Source: Methanococcoides alaskense (GTDB lineage: Archaea; Halobacteriota; Methanosarcinia; Methanosarcinales; Methanosarcinaceae). Taken from it: a stretch of DNA of 64,000 bases. The stretch spans positions 434,001 through 498,000 of the forward strand of contig NZ_JAVDQI010000001.1 in NCBI RefSeq assembly GCF_031454185.1. The letters run 5' to 3'. Both the position numbers and the translations under genes were made by a program. The notes under the pieces are model-generated. The model searched no databases. It saw only the letters and a program-made list of their open reading frames with translations, and had not been told where the DNA came from. Below, in pieces: positions 1 through 9,782 of this stretch. The stretch's first letter is position 1. Each line of letters opens with the position of its first letter.

Positions 1-18
1 CTTTCATCTACTCTATTT

Positions 19-621
19 TCACTTACAACAGGAATTGAACTTCTCTTCCTCGATATCCCCACGGGGCTCGATCTCTTTGAATATCTGTCCTTCGAACCAG
101 TACATCTGTGCACCAGTAAGCCATGCATCCTGTGGTAAGCCTGCCTTTAGACAGGTATGGTTTAAAAGATCGATAGCATCAAAATCGTTCTCCGGTGCGA
201 CCTGCGGAAGCAACAGCCCCTGATACATACCCATCTTCGCGATCAGACCATGACGACCAATTTCGATTATCTCAGGCAACTTCTCCGGAAGAACATCGAT
301 AAGTTCCGGTTGTGTCAGGACCGTGACCTCTACGATAATATCAGACATCTCGGAAATATCGACCATTGGAAAACGAGGGTCCCTTATGGCCGCCGAGATC
401 GCAGAATCTACAATAGCATCTTTCAAAGCCGAATCCGCATAAGGATGACCGATGCACCCTCGCAGATCGCCGTTCTTCGTCAGAGTCACGAAAACCCCAC
501 GCGATTCACCGAACACCTCCGGCAGATCGATAGCCTCTGATTGCTCTCCATCTTTCAGAAATGACTCAATAGTATTCCTTGCAAGCCTTACGGCCTGTTC
601 CCCTTCAGAAGCACTTAGCAT
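19..621 (-). CDS. AMMECR1 family protein
   Basis: The product of about 200 residues belongs to the AMMECR1 family, a conserved cytosolic protein of archaea and eukaryotes whose biochemical role is unsettled. The family signature is clear: a GVFVTL strand, then LRGCIGHP around residue 55, and the downstream AIRDPRFP segment. I place the start at 621 because a GGGGGT ribosome site lies about five bases upstream; an upstream ATG at 672 would overlap pgk and has no such site. It follows pgk by about 20 bases on the same strand, so cotranscription is likely. It ends in a CC pair before the last lysine. Confidence 0.85.
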   Translation of the reverse strand: MLSASEGEQAVRLARNTIESFLKDGEQSEAIDLPEVFGESRGVFVTLTKNGDLRGCIGHPYADSALKDAIVDSAISAAIRDPRFPMVDISEMSDIIVEVTVLTQPELIDVLPEKLPEIIEIGRHGLIAKMGMYQGLLLPQVAPENDFDAIDLLNHTCLKAGLPQDAWLTGAQMYWFEGQIFKEIEPRGDIEEEKFNSCCK

Positions 622-640
622 ATTAACCCCCACACAGATT

Positions 641-1882
641 TTATTCAAATTCTCTATATCTTTTTGCAGCAACTTTTAAAGCTTCAATGCCAGGCAAGCT
701 GTCCCCGGCAAGAAAATCAATACATGCCCCGCCACCTGTGCTTATGTGTGAGAACATATTCTCATAACCCATATTACGCACCTCAGCAGTAATGTGGCCG
801 CCGCCAGCAATTGAATAACCGGCATTCGTTGCAGCCTTGATGATCTCAGATGTACCTATCTCAAAGCCCTCTATCTCGGAAACGCCCGCAGGACCATTTA
901 GAACAACGGTCTTCGCATTTTCGATCTCGCTTGAATAGGCCACAATGGTCTCAAGACCGATATCGTTTATTGGAAGGTTCGTCGAAGCCACATCATCGAT
1001 GTTTGCCTCGATACGTTCTCCATTATTATTAAGAGCAACATCCCTTGGAAAACCGAGCTTACCAGCAAATCTTTCAAGTATATTTTTCGCCTTATCGATC
1101 TGGTCGAGATATCCCTGGGATTCGATGAACTTCATATTAGGTTCACCAATATCGACACCTGATGCAGCAAGCACGACATTTGCAACAACGCCTGTGACCA
1201 GAACCCTGTCAGCACCGCCACTTGAAAGGACATGCTCAGCCACCTTGAGGGAATCATCGACCTTCGCGCCGCCGAGAACAAATATACACGGAGATTCAGA
1301 ACCTTTAAGGCTCACATCCAGAGAAGTTATTTCCCTCTCCATGAGACGGCCTGCCCCGGAAGGAAGAAGTCCGGTAAAACCTGTTATGGAAAGCTGGGAA
1401 CGGTGGGATACCGCAAATGCATCGTTCAGGAAAATATCGAACAAAGGAGCAAGTTTTCGCACCATGTGGGTTCCCTGATGTTCACTAACAGGTCTTTTCA
1501 GGGTTTCCTCGGAATAGAAACGCACATTCTCCAGAAGGATAACATCCCCATTTTCCATTGAAGCGATGTTCTCTCTGGCATGGGTACCAAAAATATCCTC
1601 GATATAGGTAACCTTCCGACCCAGTGAACTGGACATCACATCAGCATGTAGTTGCATAGTAGTGAAATCGTTCTTTCCTGGTCGGCTCTGGTGAGCTAAC
1701 AGCACTACCTTCGCATCCTCCAGGTCCCTAAGGGTCGGTATATGGCTTTTGATCCTCATATCATCAAGTATGCCACCGCTAGGGCTCATTGGAGAGTTCA
1801 GGTCCACCCTCACAAGAATTGTTCTATCCACTATATCAAAATCGTCTATCGTGAGAAAATCTTTAGCAGTCAAGGTATTCAT
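641..1882 (-). CDS. pgk: phosphoglycerate kinase
   Basis: Interconverts 1,3-bisphosphoglycerate and 3-phosphoglycerate with ADP/ATP in the cytosol; in methanogens it serves gluconeogenesis and glycogen turnover. The protein of about 413 residues has the N-terminal substrate motif RVDLNSPMSP, the LLENVRFY motif near residue 120, FVLGGAKVDDS, and a C-terminal SIAGGGHITAEV in the place of the bacterial GGG(D/H) ATP-site motif, with STGGGACIDFLAG near the end. The start is ATG 1882, directly after a GTG that would add one residue. AMMECR1 follows closely downstream. Family length and motif order are normal for archaeal Pgk. Confidence 0.96.
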   Translation of the reverse strand: MNTLTAKDFLTIDDFDIVDRTILVRVDLNSPMSPSGGILDDMRIKSHIPTLRDLEDAKVVLLAHQSRPGKNDFTTMQLHADVMSSSLGRKVTYIEDIFGTHARENIASMENGDVILLENVRFYSEETLKRPVSEHQGTHMVRKLAPLFDIFLNDAFAVSHRSQLSITGFTGLLPSGAGRLMEREITSLDVSLKGSESPCIFVLGGAKVDDSLKVAEHVLSSGGADRVLVTGVVANVVLAASGVDIGEPNMKFIESQGYLDQIDKAKNILERFAGKLGFPRDVALNNNGERIEANIDDVASTNLPINDIGLETIVAYSSEIENAKTVVLNGPAGVSEIEGFEIGTSEIIKAATNAGYSIAGGGHITAEVRNMGYENMFSHISTGGGACIDFLAGDSLPGIEALKVAAKRYREFE

Positions 1883-2030
1883 CACCGGTAATCCTGATCA
1901 TATAATCCTGATAATTTGAATTTACAATTGAAATTAATGAGATGCACGACACTATAAACCAATCTATATTTATGCATATCTATCTGGGATCTCAAAGGAT
2001 GTTTTCAAAAATAAGAAATAATGAAGGACA

Positions 2031-3098
2031 TCAAAGGCCGATCAGCGACATAAGCTCTTTGACATTCACATTGTTATTAATAAGCTCTACCATGCGACCG
2101 AGCTTATGTTCGCGCCTGAACCTTGCACGCCCTATTAGCCGCTCCATTCTTTCAATGGTCGACATCGTATCCCCTCGAACGAGGATAACAGGTATCTGTG
2201 CCTCATCCGCACTACCAAGCACAGCTGCACTTGGCTGAAGATTTCCGGTCAGGACAAGACATTTCACGCGTGCCTCGATCGCAGCCATCTGAATATCAGA
2301 CCTGTCGCCCCCTGTGATCACAACAGAATTGGGAGTACGCCTAAAATACTTGATAGCAGAATTCACTTCCATTGCCCCCACAAGATAGTGATCCACAAGC
2401 ACCTCGAGATTCTCAGAACCTGCAAGAACCTCTGCATGAAGGTCTTCAACTATCTCAGAGATAGGGACCGAACGAAGGGTAGTGTCCTTTGGAAGCACAC
2501 CAAGCACCTTGACCCCTTTATTTTCAAGGAAAGGTACCACCAGCTCACAAACATGCTCAAGCTGTCCTTCATCCACTTCATTGAGAATGACACCTGCGAA
2601 CATCTCAGGATCGTGTATCAATTCAATATCAGAAAGAATGCGATCCACCGCATGTATGGATTCATATCGGGCGACCAGAAGGATCTTGGTCCCGATGATA
2701 GAAGCAACCTGCGGGTCGGACAGACCGTATATTGCCCCGCCTCCAATGCCGCCTGTACCTTCCAAAAGAACAACATCCTTGCCCCTGGATATCTCGCCAT
2801 AAGCATCGAGAATTGTCTTATCCAGATGCTTTTCGACACCTGCAAGAGCATCTTCCACAAGGTTGTCAGTAAGAAGGATAGGCGTGATGTTCTTAATATC
2901 ATCCATCAGGTCGAAGAGCTTACGTGCCTGCTCCGAATCCTCATCTGAGAGCACACCATTTACATCCACCAGCATATTACCCACCGGCTTCATGTAACCG
3001 ACAGAGTAACCCTTGTCCTTAAGTATAGTACCAATACCTGCACACAGGGAACTTTTTCCGGAATATTTCTCAGAAGAACTTATCAATATTGAAGCCAC
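2031..3098 (-). CDS. phosphotransacetylase-like protein (BioD-like AAA plus DRTGG domain)
   Basis: About 355 residues. The N-terminal half is a P-loop domain of the BioD/CobQ type, with SGKSSLCAGIG as the Walker-A-like segment near residue 17 and VLLEGTGGIGGG near residue 115. The C-terminal half resembles the DRTGG domain (ITGGDRSDIQMAA near residue 265). This architecture is COG0857, related to the regulatory part of bacterial phosphotransacetylases but without the catalytic domain. It lies 45 bases downstream of the ADP-forming acetate-CoA ligase, which suggests a role in acetyl-CoA metabolism (inference). I prefer GTG 3098 as start, nine bases after GGAGG; TTG 3107 abuts the ribosome site. 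Confidence 0.75.
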   Translation of the reverse strand: MASILISSSEKYSGKSSLCAGIGTILKDKGYSVGYMKPVGNMLVDVNGVLSDEDSEQARKLFDLMDDIKNITPILLTDNLVEDALAGVEKHLDKTILDAYGEISRGKDVVLLEGTGGIGGGAIYGLSDPQVASIIGTKILLVARYESIHAVDRILSDIELIHDPEMFAGVILNEVDEGQLEHVCELVVPFLENKGVKVLGVLPKDTTLRSVPISEIVEDLHAEVLAGSENLEVLVDHYLVGAMEVNSAIKYFRRTPNSVVITGGDRSDIQMAAIEARVKCLVLTGNLQPSAAVLGSADEAQIPVILVRGDTMSTIERMERLIGRARFRREHKLGRMVELINNNVNVKELMSLIGL

Positions 3099-3143
3099 AC
3101 TGCCCAACCTCCATTTCTTTTAATTTGAATAATTTCAGCATAT

Positions 3144-5234
3144 TCATTCGCCTCCAAGTGTCAGCCTTATGTCCATGGCAACACATCCCTGACCTTCAGG
3201 CAACACCATCAGAGGATTTATCTCAAATTCAAGTATCTCAGGGAAATCCGATACAAGTTGTGACACCCTGCAAAGAGTATCAACGATCGATGCGATATCA
3301 GAAGAACTTTCGCCCCTTACCCCCGTCAATATAGGATAGGTCCTGATGGATGATACCATCTTTTTGAGAACATCCACTCCAACAGGAGCAACACTGAATG
3401 ACACATCCTTAAGCACTTCCACGTATGTCCCGCCAAGACCGAACATAAGCAGTGGACCGAATTGCACATCCCTGTTCATACCAATGATGACCTCCTTACC
3501 ACCAGTGATCATTTTCTGGACCTGCACACCGGAGACCACAGCATGTGGCATGTAGCGTCTCACATCCGACATCATCGTGAGGTATGCCCGCTCAACATCA
3601 TCCGCATTCTCAAGCCCGATGCGAACACCCCCCACATCGGTCTTGTGTGAGATATCAGCAGAAAGTATTTTCATCACAACGGGATATCCCATATTCTCAC
3701 ATGCATCTAACGCACCTTGCAACGTCTTCACATTGAGGGTTTCCACCACAGGTATGCCATAAGCCCTGAGAATATCAAAGGATTCGAGCCCGAGAGTGCG
3801 CCTCCCATTTGAGATTGCATCCCTTAGCAGAGAAGATACGAATTCCTTATCTACATCGAACTTCTCAGGCAGAACATATTCATGTTCCTTCATGACGCCA
3901 TAGTCACATAGAGCTGCCATGCTGGCAACTGCTCTTTCAGGGAAAGGATAATTCGGAATATGATGACGGTTCAGTATAGCTTCACCCTCTTCGATTCGCG
4001 TACCGCCTACAAAACTGCATAATATGGGCTTCTTCGTATGTGCACATTTATCGGCAACCACTTCCGCAATGCTCTTAATTTCCGTCATTGCCTGCGGAGA
4101 AGTTAGAAGGATAACACCATCTACGTTCGGATCATCAAGTATCGTTTCAATTGCAAACCCGTAGATATCAGGACGAGCATCCCCCAAAACATCTACCGGA
4201 TTATAAAGGCTGGCTGCAGGAGGAAGTTTACCCCGCAACTTACCGATAGTGTCCTCATTAAATGATGAAAGGGAAAGCCCCGCGAACTGACAAGCATCTG
4301 CTGTCAGAATACCAAGCCCGCCAGCATTTGTGATGATGGCGATGTTACGACCATCGGGTATTGGCTGGCTGGAAAAGGCACGTATGTAGTCCATTAGCTG
4401 TTCAACGGAATCAGCCCTGATAACATTACACTGGGAAAATGCAGCATTGTAAGCCTCATCTGAGCCTGCGAGTGTACCGGTGTGAGAGGAAACCGCCCTT
4501 GAACCAACTGCGGTCCTGCCTGATTTTATCACAATGACAGGTTTCTTACGGGAGACCTCGCGGGCTATCTCCATGAACTTCGGCCCGTCCTTCACACCCT
4601 CAAGATAAGCAGCTATTACAGCAGTATTTTCATCATCCTCCATTTCAAGCAGGAAATCGTTCTCGGACAGATCGGCCTTGTTCCCAAGACTGATGAACTT
4701 CGAGAAACCTACCCCTCTTGCATCCGCCCAATCGAGGGTCGAAGTGCATATTGCACCTGACTGGGACATCATTGCGATGTTGCCCTTCTTGGCCATGGAT
4801 GCAGCAAAGGAAGCATTCAGACCGGATTCAGTATCAATTATACCCAGACAATTCGGACCCACCATACGCATCCCGCGTTCCTTTACGATCTCAGCACACC
4901 TACGTTCAAGCTTCGAACCTTCGATACCTGCCTCCTTGAAACCTGCGGAAATAACAACTACGTTCTTTACTCCTGCCAGACCGCATTTTTCAAGCGCATC
5001 GGGAACAAGCACAGCAGGCACGACAATGACTGCAAGCTCTGCTCCCCCGGGTGCGTCCAGAATGGTCGGATAGCAGGGCAGACCAAGAATCTCATCGGCT
5101 TTAGGATTAATAGGTATTATCCTGCCACTGTAACTTTCAAGCAGATTATCAAGCACCGCCCGCCCCACTTTCCCTTCAGTTCGGGAGGCACCGATGACAG
5201 CCACAGAAGCCGGATCGAATAATTTTTCAAGCAT
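3144..5234 (-). CDS. acetate-CoA ligase (ADP-forming), fused alpha and beta subunits
   Basis: Converts acetyl-CoA, ADP and phosphate to acetate, CoA and ATP, or the reverse. The 696-residue protein fuses the two chains that are separate in some archaea: a CoA-binding domain (FDPASVAVIGAS near residue 7), succinyl-CoA-ligase-like domains with the phosphohistidine motif SHTGTLAGSDEAY near residue 255, then from about residue 470 an ATP-grasp domain with VMKILSADISHKTDVGGV. The start ATG is preceded by AGGTATCACA. The upstream promoter region holds a run of AACT repeats. The partner gene downstream is a phosphotransacetylase-like protein. Substrate could extend to other acyl-CoAs. Confidence 0.92.
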   Translation of the reverse strand: MLEKLFDPASVAVIGASRTEGKVGRAVLDNLLESYSGRIIPINPKADEILGLPCYPTILDAPGGAELAVIVVPAVLVPDALEKCGLAGVKNVVVISAGFKEAGIEGSKLERRCAEIVKERGMRMVGPNCLGIIDTESGLNASFAASMAKKGNIAMMSQSGAICTSTLDWADARGVGFSKFISLGNKADLSENDFLLEMEDDENTAVIAAYLEGVKDGPKFMEIAREVSRKKPVIVIKSGRTAVGSRAVSSHTGTLAGSDEAYNAAFSQCNVIRADSVEQLMDYIRAFSSQPIPDGRNIAIITNAGGLGILTADACQFAGLSLSSFNEDTIGKLRGKLPPAASLYNPVDVLGDARPDIYGFAIETILDDPNVDGVILLTSPQAMTEIKSIAEVVADKCAHTKKPILCSFVGGTRIEEGEAILNRHHIPNYPFPERAVASMAALCDYGVMKEHEYVLPEKFDVDKEFVSSLLRDAISNGRRTLGLESFDILRAYGIPVVETLNVKTLQGALDACENMGYPVVMKILSADISHKTDVGGVRIGLENADDVERAYLTMMSDVRRYMPHAVVSGVQVQKMITGGKEVIIGMNRDVQFGPLLMFGLGGTYVEVLKDVSFSVAPVGVDVLKKMVSSIRTYPILTGVRGESSSDIASIVDTLCRVSQLVSDFPEILEFEINPLMVLPEGQGCVAMDIRLTLGGE

Positions 5235-5289
5235 TGTGATACCTGTGAATTTCTAAACAATATAAACGATATAATGTCAGACCAGTATT

Positions 5290-5308
5290 TAACTAACTAA
5301 CTAACTAA
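5290..5308. repeat. short AACT tandem repeat
   Basis: Four copies of AACT in a row followed by AA, in the AT-rich intergenic space about 56 bases upstream of the acetate-CoA ligase start. A tetranucleotide run in a promoter region could vary in length by slippage; no function is shown. Confidence 0.7.
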
Positions 5309-5376
5309 ATTATATTGAGAATACTGATAGATAATGTTTTTCTAAGAAAGAACATTTATCGGTTCAGTGGGAAACT

Positions 5377-5901
5377 TTAGACCAGCATTTCATAATGAAG
5401 TTGCACCATTCCTTTTTCATACTGTTTTACATCAAGTAGCTTCAGTTGGGTCTTATAGGCACCTTCACGGAACAATGGAATTCCCTCACCTAAAAGAATG
5501 GGCATCACACCAATTATGATCTCATCGATAAGCTTGGATTCAAGGAACTCCCGAACAACTTCTCCACCACCCAGGACCCAGATGTCCTTTTCCGTTTCAG
5601 AGGAGAGCTCTTCCACAAGCTCTTTAACAGGAATGTTGGTAAACTTCACAAGATCAGTGTCTTCGAACTTATTACTGTGAGTAAGAACATATGATCGTGC
5701 GAACTTGTAAGGCCATTCGATACCAAATGAGAGGATCATTTCATAGGACTTCCTTCCCATTACGACAGCACCGATATCCTTTATGAAAGTGTCATAGAAA
5801 TCATATCCGGGTATGTCGATAAGCCAGTCCACACTCCCTGACTTTGTTGCAATATATCCGTCCAGGCTCATGGCAATGTATAGAATTTTCTTTTGAACCA
5901 T
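5377..5901 (-). CDS. dihydrofolate reductase family protein (RibD C-terminal domain)
   Basis: About 174 residues with the RibD C-terminal/DHFR-like fold: ILYIAMSLDGYIA at the N terminus, VMGRKSYEMI near residue 50, and DIWVLGGGEVVREFLE near residue 105, the usual NADPH-binding GGG region. Such stand-alone proteins are predicted NAD(P)H reductases with unknown substrates; archaeal pterin or flavin metabolism is possible but unproven. The start at 5901 follows GGAG by about eight bases, and the upstream extension is discarded. The gene is monocistronic between acetate-CoA ligase and a divergent flavoprotein gene. Confidence 0.82.
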   Translation of the reverse strand: MVQKKILYIAMSLDGYIATKSGSVDWLIDIPGYDFYDTFIKDIGAVVMGRKSYEMILSFGIEWPYKFARSYVLTHSNKFEDTDLVKFTNIPVKELVEELSSETEKDIWVLGGGEVVREFLESKLIDEIIIGVMPILLGEGIPLFREGAYKTQLKLLDVKQYEKGMVQLHYEMLV

Positions 5902-6068
5902 TGATTCAACTCCACGAAACCATTGTAAGGGATAATGATCTTTTGACATAAATACTATCAACTTCCGGGCCTACTAAAAATATTTACAACAACTTTGATA
6001 CTGCACTAAATATGATTCAAAACCCAAAAGCTAATAATCCTACATTGCCTATGCAAATCAGTGATCAT

Positions 6069-6632
6069 ATGAAAATACTTGGAATATCAGGAAGTCCCAA
6101 ACAAGAAGGTAACAATGAGACCATCATAAAGAATGTACTGGAAATCGCAAAAGGCAAGGGGTTTGAGACCGACAGCATCATGATCTCGCAAAAGAAGATC
6201 TCACCATGTATTGCATGTGGAACATGTGCAAGAGGGGAAAAATGTCCCATCAACGATGACATGCAGGAAGTATATGGCAAACTTGCAGAAGCTGATGCGA
6301 TAGTATTCTCAACTCCGGTATATTTTGGCGGCATGACAGCACAGCTCAAGGCATTGTTCGACAGAAGCGTACTGCTCAGGCGTCAGGGATTCCAGCTTCG
6401 TGGCAAGTTCGGTGCGGTAATGGCAGTCGGAGGCTCCAGGAACGGAGGTCAGGAAAAGACCATACAGAACGTTCACGATTGTATGATGGTACACGGAATG
6501 ATACCAGTAGGAGACGGTGCACATTTTGGCGGAATCGCACAAAAACCGGTCGCTGATGACGAAATCGGCATGAAGACCGTTATTGATACCATTGAGAACC
6601 TTTGTGCAACCCTTAAAAAGAATGAGTTATAA
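6069..6632 (+). CDS. iron-sulfur flavoprotein (NADPH-dependent FMN reductase family)
   Basis: About 187 residues with a flavodoxin-like fold. ILGISGSPKQEGNNE near the N terminus is the FMN phosphate loop, and the compact cluster motif CIACGTCARGEKC near residue 43 matches the CX2CX2CX4-7C arrangement of methanogen iron-sulfur flavoproteins (Isf), which pass electrons between ferredoxin and FMN. STPVYFGGMTAQLKA follows. Isf has been linked to reduction of oxygen or peroxide in Methanosarcina; the role here is inferred. The start at 6069 excludes a non-homologous N-terminal stretch. Confidence 0.85.
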   Translation: MKILGISGSPKQEGNNETIIKNVLEIAKGKGFETDSIMISQKKISPCIACGTCARGEKCPINDDMQEVYGKLAEADAIVFSTPVYFGGMTAQLKALFDRSVLLRRQGFQLRGKFGAVMAVGGSRNGGQEKTIQNVHDCMMVHGMIPVGDGAHFGGIAQKPVADDEIGMKTVIDTIENLCATLKKNEL

Positions 6633-6741
6633 ATTATTTACAAAATTTCAGCATGCAGAGGATGAGCAATTTTGCACATCCTTTGCATCCCATAGAATTA
6701 ATATCGAATATCAATCTATCATGTGAAGTTCGTGGACCAAT

Positions 6742-8475
6742 ATGTTCTCAAGATCGGACATCACTAAATTAATGCAACGCTGGCCCCACTTTGAAGATGG
6801 GGTCACCAATGATATCGCAATACTGATAGGAATATTCACAGGACTTACCATCGTAGCATACAATATTTGTTTGAAATATACAGAAGATCTGTTCTGGAGC
6901 AATAGTGAGATCACGAGCAGCTATTTTGTGATACTCATCCCTGCCATTGGCGGATTGTTGGTCGGGATCATAGTTTTCCTTTCTGGAGATATGCGTCGCT
7001 GCAATGTACCAGAGGTCATTGAAGGGACTGCCTTGCATGGAGGGCGGATCAGGATAAGGGATGCTTTTCGGGAAGTAGGTTTATCAATAATATCCATTGC
7101 AACCGGAGGTTCCGTAGGTAAAGAAGCTCCCGGCATCCTTGCAGGTTCAGGTATCGGCTCGATGTTCGCAAAAGCCTTGAAAGCACCTGACCATCGTTAC
7201 AGAACATTAATAGGGTGCGGAGCTGCCGGAGGTATCGCTGCTGCCTTTAATGCCCCCCTTGCAGGGGTGGTCTTTGTTGTAGAGGTCATATTGGGAGAAC
7301 TTGAAACAAGGACCTTCATACCCATTGTCATATCGGCTGTATTCGCCACGCTTGTAGCAAATCTGATCTTCGAGGTCAAGCCGATACAGATATCATACTA
7401 CGGTTTTGTGGACCCGATAGGCGAATCGATCCTTTATCTTATACTTGGAACTCTTTGTGGCATAACATCCGTTTTATTGATACGTACCCTTTTCATAGTA
7501 CATGACGGATTTAGCAAACTTCCCGTCCACAGCGTATTCAAGCCTGCCATTGGCGGTCTTTTTGTAGGTTTGATAGGATATTTTTACCCCCAGATACGCG
7601 GGATAGGTTATGACGTCATAGCAGATGTGCTTGTGAACAGCTTTACCATTCAGTTACTTCTGGTATTATTAGTCTTGAAAATACTCGCATTCTCATTTAC
7701 AATAGGATCCGGTGGTGCCGGTGGTTCTATTGTACCTTCGATGTTCGCAGGAGCTATGCTCGGTGGAGCATACGGAACGATAGTACACAGCATATTCCCG
7801 ACAAGTACCGCTGCTGCAGGAGCTTATGCGTTGGTGGGAATGGGTGCGACACTTGCAGGAACAGCAAGAGCCCCGCTTACAGCGGTACTTATCCTTTTTG
7901 AGATTACACGGGACTACAATATCATATTGCCACTTATGTTCGCATGTGTGGTCAGCAACTCAATTTCCAACAGCCTTCACGAAGAATCGATGTTCACAGA
8001 AGTGCTTAAACGAAGAGGTTTCACGATACGCAGAGGAAAAGAGGTCAACATAATGGAAGCAATGTTCGTCAGGGACAATATGCGAACTAATGTCCATACG
8101 ATATCTGATGAAGATACAGCAAAGGACCTCCTCGACATTATGCAGTCAAGCCGGCACGCAGGCTTCCCAGTTCTTGATGGTAATAAGAAGTTATGCGGTA
8201 TAGTGACCCTCGAGGATATGAGAGAAAAGGTCAATTATGGAGAGCTTGACACCAGGATAAGCCAGATCGCAACCCATGATGTTATCTCAGCATACCCTGA
8301 CGAAACTCTGGACGTGGTCCTGAAAAGATTTGCAATGAGGGACGTTGGAAGACTACCCGTAGTCTCAAGAGATGATGACAAAAGCCTTCTAGGCATCATT
8401 ACAAGAAGTGATATCGTCAAATCCTACAACAAAGAGATAGTCACTCATGTCCAAGAAAAAGAGATAAGGAAATGA
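6742..8475 (+). CDS. ClC-family chloride channel/antiporter with two CBS domains
   Basis: The 577-residue membrane protein has the ClC core: GGSVGKEAPGI near residue 120, corresponding to the GREGP selectivity and gating motif with the glutamate retained, and GSGGAGGSIVPSMFAG near residue 325, corresponding to the GIFAP region. A retained gating glutamate is compatible with proton-coupled exchange, but channel behaviour cannot be excluded. The last 140 residues form two CBS modules (MRTNVHTISDEDTAKD and HDVISAYPDETLDVV), usually nucleotide sensors. It ends two bases before the convergent tRNA methylthiotransferase gene. Confidence 0.93.
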   Translation: MFSRSDITKLMQRWPHFEDGVTNDIAILIGIFTGLTIVAYNICLKYTEDLFWSNSEITSSYFVILIPAIGGLLVGIIVFLSGDMRRCNVPEVIEGTALHGGRIRIRDAFREVGLSIISIATGGSVGKEAPGILAGSGIGSMFAKALKAPDHRYRTLIGCGAAGGIAAAFNAPLAGVVFVVEVILGELETRTFIPIVISAVFATLVANLIFEVKPIQISYYGFVDPIGESILYLILGTLCGITSVLLIRTLFIVHDGFSKLPVHSVFKPAIGGLFVGLIGYFYPQIRGIGYDVIADVLVNSFTIQLLLVLLVLKILAFSFTIGSGGAGGSIVPSMFAGAMLGGAYGTIVHSIFPTSTAAAGAYALVGMGATLAGTARAPLTAVLILFEITRDYNIILPLMFACVVSNSISNSLHEESMFTEVLKRRGFTIRRGKEVNIMEAMFVRDNMRTNVHTISDEDTAKDLLDIMQSSRHAGFPVLDGNKKLCGIVTLEDMREKVNYGELDTRISQIATHDVISAYPDETLDVVLKRFAMRDVGRLPVVSRDDDKSLLGIITRSDIVKSYNKEIVTHVQEKEIRK

Positions 8476-8477
8476 GA

Positions 8478-9770
8478 TCAGTCCAGAACACGTCCGAGGA
8501 AATATCCGGCGGTTGTATCATATATCTCAACGTTGCAGGAAGTTCCCGGAGAAACAGAACCTTCTGGAAGAACGACCGGTTTGTAGGATGCAGTGCGTGC
8601 CATCAATCCTTTGACCTTTGCGTCCATTGAAATGAAAACCTCCCCCTTCCAGCCGATCATTTTTTTCTTGGACTCCAACTTAATAGTATCGCAAAGTTTG
8701 TGAAGCTTATGTGAACGCTCGACAACGATGCGAGTATCAAGATTGCGATATTCAAGGGCTTTTGTAAGAGGGCGGGGAGTATAACGGGAGATGTTGACCT
8801 TGTCAGGTTGCAGGGTCTTCACCCATTCAAGTGTTATGTTGAAATCATCATCGGATTCACCGGGAAATCCTACGATTATATCAGTGAACAGGGTGAGGTC
8901 CGGAAAAGCATCCCTTAAACGGTAAACAATGGCATTTGTCTCTTCTATGGAATGGTAACGGTTCATCTTCTTGAGGACATTATTGGATGCTGACTGTATC
9001 GGAAGATGCACGATCTTGTATATCTTATCAGACCTGAAAGCCTCGAGGAGGTCATCAAGGATAGGAGTTACCGAGAACGGATTCATCATACCGACCCTTA
9101 CCTTGAAATCCCCCGGGATCGCCACGATACGTCTTAAGAGCTCCGGAAGCAACACATCCCTGTCAGTGCCATACTGCCCGTTATCCTGTGAGGTTAACCA
9201 TATCTCACGACATCCCTCGTCCACTGCCATACGAACATCCTCAACAATGGAGTCGGCATCGAAAGAGCGTAATTTGCCCCGGGCTATGGTAACGATGCAA
9301 TAGGCACAGCTATAATCGCATCCCTGAGATATCTGGCAAATGTGTATGTTCGGATTAAAACGCGAATGAGCGGTCTTGAGAAATCCTTCCGGCTCGGAGG
9401 TGATCAGTTCCACCCTTTCGCGTGAACCGCCGTTGCGGGAGTTCTCAATGGACCTCAGGACCTGCCCTATCTTTGCAATGGAGTTCACTCCAAGGATATG
9501 GGCATCGGGATTCCTCTCAAGTATCGTTTCGAGCTGTACCTGTGGCATGCAGCCGGTGGCGACCACATCAATGCCCTTATACCCGAGGTCCTCGATCTTG
9601 TGAAGGATCTTCTGCTCAGTGGTATACTTAACAGTACATGTGTTTATGACCACTACTTCGGCATCCATCTCATCCACAAGCTCATACCCAAGATCTCTGA
9701 CCGATGCGATCATGATCTCGGATGAAGCTTGATTTGCCGAACATCCATAGGTTGTGATGTGTACTTTCAT
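8478..9770 (-). CDS. tRNA t6A37 methylthiotransferase, archaeal MtaB/CDKAL1 type
   Basis: A radical SAM enzyme expected to convert N6-threonylcarbamoyladenosine at tRNA position 37 to its 2-methylthio form. About 430 residues: N-terminal methylthiotransferase domain (TTYGCSANQASSEIM, with conserved cysteines including TCTVKYTTEQ and ATGCMPQ), radical SAM core with CDYSCAYC near residue 150, and a C-terminal TRAM-like RNA-binding segment. The start ATG 9770 fits the family; a longer TTG start adds four residues. It directly follows glpX. Its substrate is made by the KEOPS pathway, whose Cgi121 subunit is encoded just upstream of glpX. Confidence 0.93.
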   Translation of the reverse strand: MKVHITTYGCSANQASSEIMIASVRDLGYELVDEMDAEVVVINTCTVKYTTEQKILHKIEDLGYKGIDVVATGCMPQVQLETILERNPDAHILGVNSIAKIGQVLRSIENSRNGGSRERVELITSEPEGFLKTAHSRFNPNIHICQISQGCDYSCAYCIVTIARGKLRSFDADSIVEDVRMAVDEGCREIWLTSQDNGQYGTDRDVLLPELLRRIVAIPGDFKVRVGMMNPFSVTPILDDLLEAFRSDKIYKIVHLPIQSASNNVLKKMNRYHSIEETNAIVYRLRDAFPDLTLFTDIIVGFPGESDDDFNITLEWVKTLQPDKVNISRYTPRPLTKALEYRNLDTRIVVERSHKLHKLCDTIKLESKKKMIGWKGEVFISMDAKVKGLMARTASYKPVVLPEGSVSPGTSCNVEIYDTTAGYFLGRVLD

Positions 9771-9782
9771 GTCAAGGAGCAA

